Shown in pieces: positions 1-8,684 of a stretch of DNA of 64,000 bases. Position 1 is the first letter of the stretch, and each line of letters begins with the position of its first letter. Below the pieces are notes generated by a model, which saw nothing but the letters and a program-made list of their open reading frames with translations, did no database searches and was not told where the DNA came from. The DNA comes from Acetivibrio cellulolyticus CD2. GTDB taxonomy: Bacteria; Bacillota; Clostridia; Acetivibrionales; Acetivibrionaceae. The translations under genes were made by a program, and so were the position numbers. Where the stretch lies: positions 795,905-859,904 of the forward strand of contig NZ_JH556659.1 of the NCBI RefSeq assembly GCF_000179595.2. Direction: 5' to 3'.

Positions 1-1956
1 GATACAAAAGTAATTACAATAGGCAAAAAGGTAAGTGCTTCAGCAACACAGAATACCTATGTTGCTGCCCCATACAACAAGGCATATCTTACTTTTGAAC
101 CTGGTTCTGTTAGTGAAGATATTGTTGTTACTATTGATTCGATAAAACTTGCAGATACACAAGTTCAATATAATCCTGATATGCCGATGCCTATAGGGCC
201 ACTTTACAGCATGAAGAAGACTCCTGAAAATGTTGAGTTCAATGATAACCACCATCCGAAACTTACTATTAACTTTACAGAAAATGAATTGATCGGAATT
301 GATCCGGGTATGCTTTCGGTATATCATGTAAAAGATAATGGAGAAATAGAAGCTGTTACAGTTACAAATATTGATACCAATGCAACAGACCTTATGGGAA
401 ATAAAATTGTAAAAATTGAATGTGATGTTCCTGGATTCTCAAGCTATATGATAGTGCCTAAAATAGGAATTCCCGAGTTTGACACTCCTATAGACAGTAT
501 TGTATCAAGCTCTGTTGTAACACTAAACGGTAAAGCAGAGGCAGGTACAACTGTGACAATTTACAACGGTCAGGCAAAAGCGGGTGAAACAAAAGCAGAT
601 CAAAGCGGCAGATTTAGTATACAAATCTCACTTGCAGAAGGAATTAATAATATTACGGCTACAGAGACAAGATGGCTTAATGGCAATGCATTTACTGGTG
701 CAAGTACTCAGGCTGTGTATATTGAATTGGACACATACGCACCGGAAGTTAAGAGCCTTATGGTTTCACCATCTGTAATAACACCTGATAATGACGGAAT
801 AGACGACTATACTAATATTTCTTTTGCGTTATCCGAAGAAGTTCATGTATTTGTAAGCATAATCGATGTAAATGGAAACACCGTAAAAGTATTGGAAAAT
901 GGTATTAAAAAACCCGCCGGAGCTTACAGTGTAAACTGGGATGGAAAAGACAGTAATACCAGAATTGTAAATAACGGAACATATGATATTTTTATTAAAA
1001 TTGTCGATATGCTTGGAAATGTAGGAGTAGAAAAAACTCAAATAATTGTCGGGGACTTGATCCCACCTGTACTGACTATACCTCAGGATATGACAGTTGA
1101 AGCGAATGCAATACTTTCAACTGTTGATATCGGTACAGCCACAGCTACAGATAAAAGCAGCGTAACAATTACCAACGATGCACCTGTTGGATTCCCTCTA
1201 GGAACTACTATAGTTACATGGATAGCGACTGATGCAAACGGCAATAAAGCGACGGCAACACAGAAGATAACTGTGGTAGATACTACCAGTCCTGTATTGC
1301 TGATACCGGCAGACATTATTGCTGATGCAAATGGAATAACCAGCATAATTAGTCTTGGAGATGCAAATGCAACAGATATTTTCCCTGTAACAATAACAAA
1401 CGATGCTCCGGGAACATTCCCTGATGGAATTACATTTGTGACATGGACAGCAACAGATGCAAATGGAAATGTTACAACAGCTGTTCAAAAAGTAACAGTC
1501 ATCGAAAGGTTACGGGTTGAAATGTGGAATGTCCATAGAGATGCGCTTTCAAGCAATGTTTCCCCTAGGTTTATTATTACTAATAAGGGGACGACACCGG
1601 TTGATCTTTCTGGATTAAAGATAAGGTACTGCTATACAATAGATCAGGAAAAAACTCAGAATTTCTGGTGTGACTATGCAACTGTGGGGGAATACAACAT
1701 TAATCACAATTTTGTGAAAATCGGCACACCTTCAAATTCTGCAGACTATTACCTTGAAGTAGGGTTTAAGACAGGTAGCGGAACTTTGGAGCCGGGAGCA
1801 TTCACGGAAGTAGTAGTCAGATTTGCAACTCCTGATTGGTCAATATATAATCAATTAAATGATTACTCCTTTAACGGTGTATCAACAAGTTATGGTGAAT
1901 GGGATAAGGTAAATGTTTATCAAAATAACAGCTTGATTTGGGGAGTAGAACCGTAA
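1..1956 (+). CDS. Secreted multidomain protein with HYR/Ig-like repeats and C-terminal CBM3 (5' end missing)
   Basis: The frame is open from base 1, so the N-terminus lies outside the window; at least 651 residues are present. After a region of unknown fold come an Ig-like stretch (about 460-720), a FlgD-like module (about 760-1050) with ITPDNDGIDDY and WDGKDSN motifs, and two HYR-type repeats (about 1060-1280 and 1285-1500), each ending in T(A)TDANGN. The last 150 residues (from about 1504) are a family 3 carbohydrate-binding module, with FWCDYA, NDYSF and the terminal WGVEP typical of cellulose-binding CBM3. No dockerin or sortase signal follows the CBM. By family knowledge this is an extracellular protein that sticks to crystalline cellulose; the catalytic or anchoring part, if any, is upstream. 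A hairpin terminator follows. The CBM3 call is secure; overall function is unknown. Confidence 0.85.
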   Translation, partial: DTKVITIGKKVSASATQNTYVAAPYNKAYLTFEPGSVSEDIVVTIDSIKLADTQVQYNPDMPMPIGPLYSMKKTPENVEFNDNHHPKLTINFTENELIGIDPGMLSVYHVKDNGEIEAVTVTNIDTNATDLMGNKIVKIECDVPGFSSYMIVPKIGIPEFDTPIDSIVSSSVVTLNGKAEAGTTVTIYNGQAKAGETKADQSGRFSIQISLAEGINNITATETRWLNGNAFTGASTQAVYIELDTYAPEVKSLMVSPSVITPDNDGIDDYTNISFALSEEVHVFVSIIDVNGNTVKVLENGIKKPAGAYSVNWDGKDSNTRIVNNGTYDIFIKIVDMLGNVGVEKTQIIVGDLIPPVLTIPQDMTVEANAILSTVDIGTATATDKSSVTITNDAPVGFPLGTTIVTWIATDANGNKATATQKITVVDTTSPVLLIPADIIADANGITSIISLGDANATDIFPVTITNDAPGTFPDGITFVTWTATDANGNVTTAVQKVTVIERLRVEMWNVHRDALSSNVSPRFIITNKGTTPVDLSGLKIRYCYTIDQEKTQNFWCDYATVGEYNINHNFVKIGTPSNSADYYLEVGFKTGSGTLEPGAFTEVVVRFATPDWSIYNQLNDYSFNGVSTSYGEWDKVNVYQNNSLIWGVEP

Positions 1957-2013
1957 GTAAAGGTGATTATTAAATAAAATAAAAAAGTTACCAAGTCCAA
2001 TCGGAGAAATATC

Positions 2014-2055
2014 AAAACAATCACTCTATCATATGTATGTTAGGGTGATTGTTTT
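2014..2055 (+). terminator. Intrinsic terminator of the CBM3 gene
   Basis: An 11-bp perfect stem, AAAACAATCAC paired with GTGATTGTTTT, encloses a 20-nt loop 58 bp after the CBM3 stop and is followed by T/A-rich sequence. The 3' arm lies inside the 104-bp repeat, so only that arm was copied to the far side of the insertion sequence. Confidence 0.7.
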
Positions 2056-2146
2056 ATATATTTACCAAACACACTTTAATTTGTATTAAAAGTTTTATAA
2101 TAGTATAAAAATATTTATTGAATATTTTAATAAAACTTAATATAAT
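2043..2146 (+). repeat. 104-bp direct repeat, left copy (probable IS target duplication)
   Basis: By direct comparison this stretch is identical to 4089-4192. It ends 4 bp before the left inverted repeat of the insertion sequence. It was probably made when the element inserted. Confidence 0.9.
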
Positions 2147-2170
2147 CTCATCTTTGACAGTTGAAGAGAA

Positions 2171-2215
2171 GAAAAAGCTTGAAACCTCTTGAATTTGGGC
2201 GGGTTCAAGCTTTTC
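2171..2215 (-). terminator. Terminator of the IS transposase
   Basis: The arms GAAAAAGCTTGAAACC (2171-2186) and GGGTTCAAGCTTTTC (2201-2215) form a long stem just inside the IS, downstream of the minus-strand transposase stop. It may also block transcription entering from the flank. Confidence 0.6.
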
Positions 2216-2242
2216 TTGTTCTTTAAAAAATTGAGTACTTTT

Positions 2243-3955
2243 TTAGTTTTTTGTGTCTTTAAAAATTTTTTTAAGTTGTCTCATGTTAACGATTTGATAG
2301 TCTGTTCGGAAACCAAATTTTTCATGTAAATCATCGGTGAAATCCGTTCTTGTGTACGTCGGAACATAACCTTCGCCTTTGATTTCAATAAAATTCATAC
2401 TTCTTAGCCCAGATATTATCTCTCCACAGGTATATTTTTCCGAAAGCTTTTTCTCTAACAGCCTGTATATCATTAGCGAAATGAAGCAAGTCGTAAAATG
2501 TGCCTTAATTCTATCATCCCTCTGCAAATAAACGGGTCTTGCCTTAAACTCTGACTTCATAATACGGAAGGACTCTTCAATTTCCCAACGTCTTCTATTA
2601 ACTTTAATAATAGCTGAGGCGTCATCTTCGAGATTGGTGCATACCGCGTAGAAACCATCAAAAGCAGCCTCTTTTGTAATTAGATTTGTATCAATACCGA
2701 TTAATTCTTTATCAGCTAATTCTCCATCGGATGTACAGTAGGACTTTGAGATAAAGCGTTTGTAATCATTGGCATTACATTTTTTAAGCTTTTTAGGATT
2801 TGTTTTAATAACTTTCTCTGCTCGCTCTACTTGACGATTTCGGATAGTCTGCTGATAATTTTTGTATTTAAGCGAGAAGGTCACAACAAGATTTTGCTCT
2901 AAGCCATCTTCGCTGAGCCAGCGCTGCTTGTAAAAAATCTTATCCATATCAGCTTTTTCATCAAGTTCAGTAATGTCATAAACCTTTTTAGAACCGGTAA
3001 GATACCATCCTTTTGTATCTAAAGCCCATTCCCTCAAATGAGCTTTCAACTTTTTAATGGACTGTGTAGTGATGAAAGCACGGTTTTGTATATTGTTGAA
3101 TTTACGGTTAGCAGTAGATGCAAGACCAGCATCTGTGCAAACAATAAATTTTGAAAGACCGAAATCAGAAATGATTTTTTGCTCTAGAGGCTTCAATGTG
3201 GTTTGCTCATTGCTATTTCCTTTGTTAATGCAAAATGCAAGGGGTAAGCCGTCACCATCCATAAAAAGCCCCATCTGAACAATTGGGTTTGGCCTGTGCT
3301 CTTTTGATACGCCATACTGTTTAAGACCCTCTTCCTGCTCAATTTCAAAGAAGTAGTTTGTGCAATCATAATAGAGAATTCCTTTGTTGCGGCTACAAAT
3401 ACCGAGACTGTTCTTATATAACTCCGACTGTATATAGTCCGTTTCATCTGAAATAACCTCCAAAGCTCTGTAAACATGCTGGAGCTCAAAGTCTGGTTGT
3501 TCCAAAAAGTCTTTTGATAATTCACAAGTAGCAAGTTTGGAAGACGGGAAAATTATTCTTCCATAGACTAATCTGGAAAGAATAGAATTCAGGTTAAAGG
3601 AAAATTTATGCCTATCAGAAACTACCTTACAAATTTTGTGCAAGCCAAGAGAGTGATAAATTTGCTGAAGGAATAGATAACCGCCATTAAAAAAACGCTG
3701 TTCGTCCTTTACAATTTGTTTCGCAGGAGAGTATTTAACTAACACTTCTCGTTTTTCTTCTTTTTCTTTCTGATTAAGTTCTTCAATATATTTGTTTGCC
3801 CATTCAATAGGATCCTGACCGTTTAGTTGCTTCTGTAAATCAGCATAGGTCCCCAATTTTTCAACTATTTTAGTAGAATGGATACCATTAATCCAAGTTG
3901 ATTTAATTATATAAAGAGATGCAGAATTCTTAGAACGTGATATTTTAAGTCTCAT
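2243..3955 (-). CDS. IS1634-family (IS4-like DDE) transposase
   Basis: A 570-residue protein of normal length for the family. The N-terminal domain starts MRLKISRSKNSASLYII. The DDE core shows the first Asp in ILYYDCTNYFF, the second in FIVCTDAGLAS, and the last acidic residue in RRRWEIEESFRIMKSEF, followed by the helical ARPVYLQRDDRIKAHF block conserved in IS1634 and IS1549 relatives. It catalyses cut-and-paste DNA transfer of its own element. No frameshift or internal stop is visible, so the enzyme is probably functional. It is the only gene of the element and is transcribed against the neighbouring cellulase genes. An upstream ATG with a GGAGGG-like site (minus strand, about 3961) supports the start. 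Confidence 0.9.
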   Translation of the reverse strand: MRLKISRSKNSASLYIIKSTWINGIHSTKIVEKLGTYADLQKQLNGQDPIEWANKYIEELNQKEKEEKREVLVKYSPAKQIVKDEQRFFNGGYLFLQQIYHSLGLHKICKVVSDRHKFSFNLNSILSRLVYGRIIFPSSKLATCELSKDFLEQPDFELQHVYRALEVISDETDYIQSELYKNSLGICSRNKGILYYDCTNYFFEIEQEEGLKQYGVSKEHRPNPIVQMGLFMDGDGLPLAFCINKGNSNEQTTLKPLEQKIISDFGLSKFIVCTDAGLASTANRKFNNIQNRAFITTQSIKKLKAHLREWALDTKGWYLTGSKKVYDITELDEKADMDKIFYKQRWLSEDGLEQNLVVTFSLKYKNYQQTIRNRQVERAEKVIKTNPKKLKKCNANDYKRFISKSYCTSDGELADKELIGIDTNLITKEAAFDGFYAVCTNLEDDASAIIKVNRRRWEIEESFRIMKSEFKARPVYLQRDDRIKAHFTTCFISLMIYRLLEKKLSEKYTCGEIISGLRSMNFIEIKGEGYVPTYTRTDFTDDLHEKFGFRTDYQIVNMRQLKKIFKDTKN

Positions 3956-4088
3956 AAAATCCCTCCAATCTCTTATATTATAACATATGGCTCAATAGTA
4001 CTCAATACATATATTGAAAAATTGACAAAAAAATAAGCCTATATCTTGGCTTTCAAGGATTTTTTATTTATTCAACTGTCAAAGACAC

Positions 4089-4192
4089 GGGTGATTGTTT
4101 TATATATTTACCAAACACACTTTAATTTGTATTAAAAGTTTTATAATAGTATAAAAATATTTATTGAATATTTTAATAAAACTTAATATAAT
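4089..4192 (+). repeat. 104-bp direct repeat, right copy
   Basis: Identical to 2043-2146. It starts 3 bp after the right inverted repeat of the IS. It contains only the 3' arm of the CBM3 terminator, which supports duplication of a pre-existing site rather than two independent elements. Confidence 0.9.
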
Positions 4193-4698
4193 GTAAGAAA
4201 TTCCTATTTACATTGAAATACTATGAACTGAAAAGAAGAGTTGTTCATTGTTTACAGCGAATCAGGGGATGGTAGAAGCCATACATGGTTTACTAACGAA
4301 ACAATGAATAAAGAAAATTGAATATTAGTCTCAGTATTTTAACATGGTTTGCAAAATCGGATACAACATTTCATTTACCTCAAGATGTATCAAAGCCTTT
4401 TAAATATAGAATATATGTTCTATGGCTTATAGAATCGTTTATTACTTATCATTTATCTAATCATTATATTCATTTTAAAATTAATCATCCTCAAATTTTT
4501 TGTTAATATTTGAAGTATTTAAAGAAAGCCTTAAAAATTCAACATTTTCGGGCAAAATAGCAGCAAGTATGACTCATTTATTATGTAAATGCATGTTAAT
4601 GCATAGTTTGTAAGCATAATATTAATTTCAAGATTCAGAGTTGCATTCTTAACTACAAGAGTTTGAACTAAAAAATTTAAATAAAAGGAGAGTTAAGT
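4193..4698 (+). other. 506-bp non-coding region upstream of the GH5 cellulase, with one structured segment
   Basis: No convincing gene; a 62-codon TTG-start frame at 4318-4506 lacks a ribosome site and a recognisable product. At 4245-4307 a 9-bp perfect stem (TCATTGTTT with AAACAATGA) encloses a smaller ATGG/CCAT hairpin. This could be a folded RNA leader, but it matches no riboswitch I know. The rest is AT-rich and probably holds the GH5 promoter. Confidence 0.4.
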
Positions 4699-5934
4699 AT
4701 GAAAAGAAAGCTATCAGTTGGTCTAGTTGTTTTGGTCCTAGTGATGACAGTGGTATCGTCATTAAACTTCCAGGCTTTGTATGCAGATACTCCGCAGACG
4801 TTTGTAGGCTACCATGGGCAGCTTAAGGTTCAAGGTAACCAAATTGTCGATGCCAGAGATCAGGTAATTACTTTGCGTGGTATGTCGTTGTATGCATGGA
4901 ATACAAACGGACTTCAATTCTACAATGAAACAACAGTTAAACGCCTTGTAGAGGAATGGAAATGTACGGTTATACGTATTCCGATTCTCCCAAAACAGGT
5001 CTCATCTCAGGAAAGTTTGGTAAAAAAGGTTGTTGATGCTTGTATAGCCAATGGGGTATATGCCATTATTGATTGGCACTCAATGACTGGCGCTAATGCA
5101 GAAGCATGCTCAGACTTCATGAAGAGGATGGCAACTGCTTACGGAAATACTCCCAATGTTATGTATGAAACTTGGAATGAACCGGAGAGCAAGGATACCT
5201 GGTCAAATGTTAAGACTTACCATCAAAATGTAATAACAGCTATTAGATCTATTGATACAGATAATATCATTATATGCGGTACTCCACAATGGGCTCAAAA
5301 GCCACAGGAGGCAGCTGCAGATCCAATAACTACTTCCACCAATATTGCTTATTCAATGCATTTTTATGCTGCAACGCATAAGCAATGGTTGCGTGATGAT
5401 ACTACGACAGCATTGAACAAAGGGATTGCTATCTTTGCCTCAGAGTATGGTACAGGTGCAGCAGACGGCAATGGTTCTTTGGATGCTGCATCAACACAAG
5501 AATGGTGGAACTACATGGATGCTAACAACATTGGTTCCGCTAACTGGTCGATATCGGCACTTAGTGAAACAACTGCTGCATTTAATTCCGGCACAAGCGG
5601 GACGGACTGGAATGATTCTAACTTAAAACCATCCGGTATTTTAGTAAAAAATTATCTTGTAAAGATGAATACTCCTTTATGGGATGAAATAAATAATGTA
5701 CAGCCGACCAGTATGCCTACACCAACTGGAACTCTGATTGTTAAGGGGGATATTGATGAGAACGGAAGCTTTAACTCAATAGATTTTGGTTATCTGAGAA
5801 CACACTTGTTGGGTTCGAAAACTTTGTCAGAAACCCAACTCAAAGCTGCTGATGTTGATGGCAACAGTGCAGTTAATTCAATTGACTTTGGAATTATGAG
5901 ACAGGTACTGCTTGGAATTAAAGCTGGTTTTTAA
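4699..5934 (+). CDS. Cellulosomal GH5 endo-beta-1,4-glucanase with type I dockerin
   Basis: A 411-residue secreted enzyme. A signal peptide (about residues 1-29, cut near ALYA) precedes a GH5 barrel (about 35-325). The acid/base Glu is E161 in YETWNEP and the nucleophile is E249 in FASEYG; DWHSMTG and WSISALSE are further GH5 landmarks, closest to subfamily 2 endoglucanases. A short Pro/Thr linker (about 335-345) leads to a dockerin (about 348-408) made of two calcium-binding repeats, GDIDENGSFNSIDF and ADVDGNSAVNSIDF. The enzyme should cut internal cellulose bonds and plug into a scaffoldin cohesin outside the cell. The AAAGGAG site 8 bp before the ATG fixes the start. The last gene before a strong terminator, it is monocistronic as far as can be seen. 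Confidence 0.93.
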   Translation: MKRKLSVGLVVLVLVMTVVSSLNFQALYADTPQTFVGYHGQLKVQGNQIVDARDQVITLRGMSLYAWNTNGLQFYNETTVKRLVEEWKCTVIRIPILPKQVSSQESLVKKVVDACIANGVYAIIDWHSMTGANAEACSDFMKRMATAYGNTPNVMYETWNEPESKDTWSNVKTYHQNVITAIRSIDTDNIIICGTPQWAQKPQEAAADPITTSTNIAYSMHFYAATHKQWLRDDTTTALNKGIAIFASEYGTGAADGNGSLDAASTQEWWNYMDANNIGSANWSISALSETTAAFNSGTSGTDWNDSNLKPSGILVKNYLVKMNTPLWDEINNVQPTSMPTPTGTLIVKGDIDENGSFNSIDFGYLRTHLLGSKTLSETQLKAADVDGNSAVNSIDFGIMRQVLLGIKAGF

Positions 5935-5974
5935 AATATAGTATTTATGTGGTTTGAGATTACAGTTTAATATA

Positions 5975-6013
5975 GATAGCCATATGTATTTGAAATCCGT
6001 ATGGCTATTTTTT
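5975..6013 (+). terminator. Intrinsic terminator after the GH5 gene
   Basis: A GATAGCCATA/TATGGCTAT-type stem with a short loop, followed by a run of T. It lies between convergent genes and may serve both. Confidence 0.75.
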
Positions 6014-6044
6014 TAATGCCTAAGAAAGTGCATTCTTTCTGGCA

Positions 6045-7181
6045 TCAAAAAAGTCTACCGAAGGGCTGTTTGCTGCAGAGAAATACTTTAAAACACAATA
6101 CCAAAACACAAATCAAAAGAATAGTGTAAAGTTTCTTTTTTATTTTAGAGTCTGCGATATCGCTATCGAAACCTAAAATGCCGGAAACGCAAAAGCCTGG
6201 GATTATTCCCGTTATTGGAATTAAATAAAAAACGTTTCCAGCGAATAGATTATAACTGACTATAAATAAAAGATATAATAAAAGAATAGGTTTTGTAAAT
6301 TTTGCCTTATCAAGTGTCTCGGGAATTCTATATCTCATATACATTAAAGCTCCAATGAGAGGAATAATAAAGGAATAAACAATGAAATAACCGAGGAAGA
6401 TAGTGCTAAAAATTCCTCCAACCAGCATTATTGCTATCACTTTTCTGTTTCCGAAATTGTACTCCACCAAAATTCCTATGGTTAATAGAAAGACCGAATT
6501 GACTATTAAAAATAACGTATTGCTGTCAAAAAATTTAATATAACCACTAGTAAAAATATTAATAAGGCTTATCGCCATAAAAACCATAATATAAAAATAT
6601 ACTATCTTGAAAGAAAAAGTATCAAGTGTATTTATTCCTTCATTTTCAACGATAATTTGCGGTTTATTTCTAGCCTCATTTTCTGCTAATATCTTTATAA
6701 TATCAAATTCAGCGTTTTTATCATCCACATCAAAGCAATTAGCAAAAACATCGTATATCATATGATTAGGATATACAATTCCTTTGGAAAAGAATATAGT
6801 CCTCTTTTTCTGACATAAGGCCATGCATGCAAAATTGTTTTTTTTTCTAGTTCTCTCATCATATGCATTTTTAAAAATACTCATTATTGTTTCAGGCGGC
6901 ATTTCAGAAAAGATGAATACTTTTATATAGAATATATCGATATTTTTAGTCTTTGATTCATCGATTTCGTATGGATAAGAGAGCAACATTGATTTTATAT
7001 CTTCAGTAGATAGTAAATCACTGTTATAAATCTCAAGCAGTTTTATTTTATTACCTGTAACCTTCTTTAGAATGCTATACTTTTCGTCAATTATAAATTC
7101 ACCTTTATCGCTATCTTTTATTGGAATAAAATCGTTTTCCACAATTAACATTTCTATTGCGCTGTAAAGGTAACTTGACAT
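6045..7181 (-). CDS. Rhomboid-like polytopic membrane protein, catalytic residues not seen
   Basis: 378 residues. The first 190 form a soluble, charged domain of unknown type, including an FACMALCQKKRTIFF segment. From about residue 195 there are six or seven hydrophobic helices. The middle part (VNSVFLLTIGILVEYNFGNR, then GGIFSTIF and PLIGALMYMRY) resembles rhomboid protease helices 2-4 in spacing and in the VE...FG landmark. The GxSG serine motif is replaced by PLIGA, and no helix-6 His can be assigned. If the homology is right it is a pseudoprotease that may bind membrane clients. It could also be an unrelated membrane protein. It is divergent from the gntR operon, with about 240 bp between. 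Confidence 0.5.
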   Translation of the reverse strand: MSSYLYSAIEMLIVENDFIPIKDSDKGEFIIDEKYSILKKVTGNKIKLLEIYNSDLLSTEDIKSMLLSYPYEIDESKTKNIDIFYIKVFIFSEMPPETIMSIFKNAYDERTRKKNNFACMALCQKKRTIFFSKGIVYPNHMIYDVFANCFDVDDKNAEFDIIKILAENEARNKPQIIVENEGINTLDTFSFKIVYFYIMVFMAISLINIFTSGYIKFFDSNTLFLIVNSVFLLTIGILVEYNFGNRKVIAIMLVGGIFSTIFLGYFIVYSFIIPLIGALMYMRYRIPETLDKAKFTKPILLLYLLFIVSYNLFAGNVFYLIPITGIIPGFCVSGILGFDSDIADSKIKKKLYTILLICVLVLCFKVFLCSKQPFGRLF

Positions 7182-7360
7182 TATTTTAAAATCCTTTCCC
7201 TATTTTCATAAGATATAGATTATGATTTTTAAATATATAATACCAGAATTTACACAAAGCAACAATACATATTAGTCTTTAGCATATTTTTATAGATGAG
7301 TGGATCTAAATTTTGTAAAAATCTTAGCATCCTATTTACAAATTTTATATAGTGTGATAT

Positions 7361-7399
7361 TGTATTAAGTGTACTATAGTGAATAGTACACTTAATACA
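7361..7399. promoter_or_regulatory. Palindromic operator of the GntR/YtrA-type regulator
   Basis: A 17-bp perfect inverted repeat, TGTATTAAGTGTACTAT and its complement, separated by AGTGA. Its core reads AGTGTA-N13-TACACT, the form known for YtrA-type GntR repressors. It lies 23 bp before the regulator ATG, where a repressor would block its own operon. Confidence 0.85.
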
Positions 7400-7421
7400 A
7401 AGAAAATGAGTTGATATTATT

Positions 7422-7799
7422 ATGATTAATATTGATGCAAGGAGTAGTAAACCTATATTTGAACAAGTAGTTGACAAAATTAAAGAAAGTATAATAATTG
7501 GAGGGTTAAAGCCAGGAGAAAAAATGCCTTCCATAAGGGAGTTGTCAAAGATGCTTACAATCAATCCGAACACTGTCAGCAAAGCATATGCAGAACTTGA
7601 ACGTCAAAGGCTTATCGAGACAATATCGGGAAAGGGAACTTTTGTATCGGCAAATTACAAGCCTAAGGTGGATGAAGATAGACTTCAGAAGCTTTTAGGA
7701 GTTTTAAGGGATGCAGTAATTGAGGCTCACTACATGGGGATTGATAAAAACAAAATAACCGAAATTATCAATGGGATATATAACGATATTGAAAGGTAG
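7422..7799 (+). CDS. GntR-family transcriptional regulator, YtrA subfamily
   Basis: A 125-residue DNA-binding protein. The winged-helix domain (about 10-78) has the GntR signature IREGLKPGEKMPSIRELSKM-like segment, the recognition helix NPNTVSKAYAELERQ and the wing GKGTFV. The C-terminal part (about 80-125) is a short helical dimer domain, as in YtrA, with no ligand-binding FCD or UTRA domain. It starts the operon with an ABC ATPase (8 bp downstream) and a permease, the usual YtrA-type arrangement. The perfect palindrome at 7361-7399 is its likely autoregulatory site. YtrA regulators often respond to cell-wall-active agents; the effector here is unknown. Confidence 0.9.
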   Translation: MINIDARSSKPIFEQVVDKIKESIIIGGLKPGEKMPSIRELSKMLTINPNTVSKAYAELERQRLIETISGKGTFVSANYKPKVDEDRLQKLLGVLRDAVIEAHYMGIDKNKITEIINGIYNDIER

Positions 7800-7806
7800 T
7801 GAAAAT

Positions 7807-8679
7807 ATGATTAACGTTTGTGGGGTTTATAAAGAAATAGAAGGCACGAAAATACTTAAAGATATAAATCTCAGTATTAAGAAGGGCACTATTTTAGGAC
7901 TTATAGGTCCTAATGGTGCAGGCAAGACAACTCTTATAAAGATTCTTACAGGGATATGGCAGGCCGACGAGGGAAGTGTAACTTATAATGATTCTTCTAT
8001 CTTTGACAACAAGGAGGTTAAAAGAAATATAGGCTATGTGCCTGATTTTTGCCATTATTATGAAAACTTCAAAGTTAAAGAACTTATAGAATTTTATAAA
8101 TTAGCTTATGTAAGGTTTGATGAAAAAAGATTTGATGAATTAAACAATTTATTGGAAATCTCAAAAGCTAAAAGAGTAAGCAGCCTTTCAAAGGGAACAA
8201 AGGCAAAACTTATGCTTGCACTTAACCTTTCTATAAATCCAGAATACCTGATATTAGATGAGCCAACTTCCGGACTTGATCCTATTGCGAAAAGAAAATT
8301 TGTTGAAATAATATTAGATGAAGTATCCGAAAGGAATACTACGGTTTTGATATCTACTCATAATCTTGCAGATGTAGAGCAAATATGCGACAGTATAGCC
8401 ATTATAAATAGCGGGCAGATAAAGTATAATGGAACGGTTGATGACATCAAGCAAAAGGTAACAAAGCTGCAGGTTGTATTTTTAAATGGGTTCTCGAGGG
8501 AAGCGTTTGGAGATGAAATTCTTGATGTAAAAAACGTAGGAAGTGTTTATTATATTGTAACTAAAGAACACTCAAAAGAATTTGAAGAGAAATTGAGAGC
8601 TAATGGTGCTACTTTGGTGGAAGAAGTAGATTTAAGCCTTGAAGAAATTTTTATATATTCTTATGGTAGGGGGGAATAA
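7807..8679 (+). CDS. ABC transporter ATP-binding protein (exporter type)
   Basis: 290 residues from the ATG at 7807, which has AAAGG 11 bp upstream; longer in-frame starts lie inside the gntR gene. Walker A is GPNGAGKTT (about 37-45), the signature is SLSKGTKAK (a variant of LSGGQ), Walker B is YLILDEPTSGLDP, and the switch His is in STHNL. The C-terminal extension (about 225-290) is the regulatory tail seen in ABC-2 multidrug or bacitracin-type exporters. It powers the permease encoded 5 bp downstream. Substrate unknown; probably an antimicrobial or lipid-like compound given the YtrA-type regulator. Confidence 0.92.
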   Translation: MINVCGVYKEIEGTKILKDINLSIKKGTILGLIGPNGAGKTTLIKILTGIWQADEGSVTYNDSSIFDNKEVKRNIGYVPDFCHYYENFKVKELIEFYKLAYVRFDEKRFDELNNLLEISKAKRVSSLSKGTKAKLMLALNLSINPEYLILDEPTSGLDPIAKRKFVEIILDEVSERNTTVLISTHNLADVEQICDSIAIINSGQIKYNGTVDDIKQKVTKLQVVFLNGFSREAFGDEILDVKNVGSVYYIVTKEHSKEFEEKLRANGATLVEEVDLSLEEIFIYSYGRGE

Positions 8680-8684
8680 TTATA

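Larger units (their letters stand above)
2151..4085 (-). mobile_element. IS1634-family insertion sequence, apparently intact
   Basis: A 1.93-kb element bounded by 15-bp perfect inverted repeats, TCTTTGACAGTTGAA at 2151-2165 and its complement at 4071-4085. It contains one full-length transposase on the minus strand and a terminator hairpin near the left end. The flanks carry exact 104-bp direct repeats. IS1634 and IS1549 are known for long, variable target duplications, which fits. The insertion separates the CBM3 gene from the GH5 gene and does not break a visible ORF. Confidence 0.85.

Noticed and set aside
4318-4506. 62-codon frame upstream of the GH5 gene
   Set aside because: TTG start, no ribosome site, no recognisable domain, and low-complexity composition.
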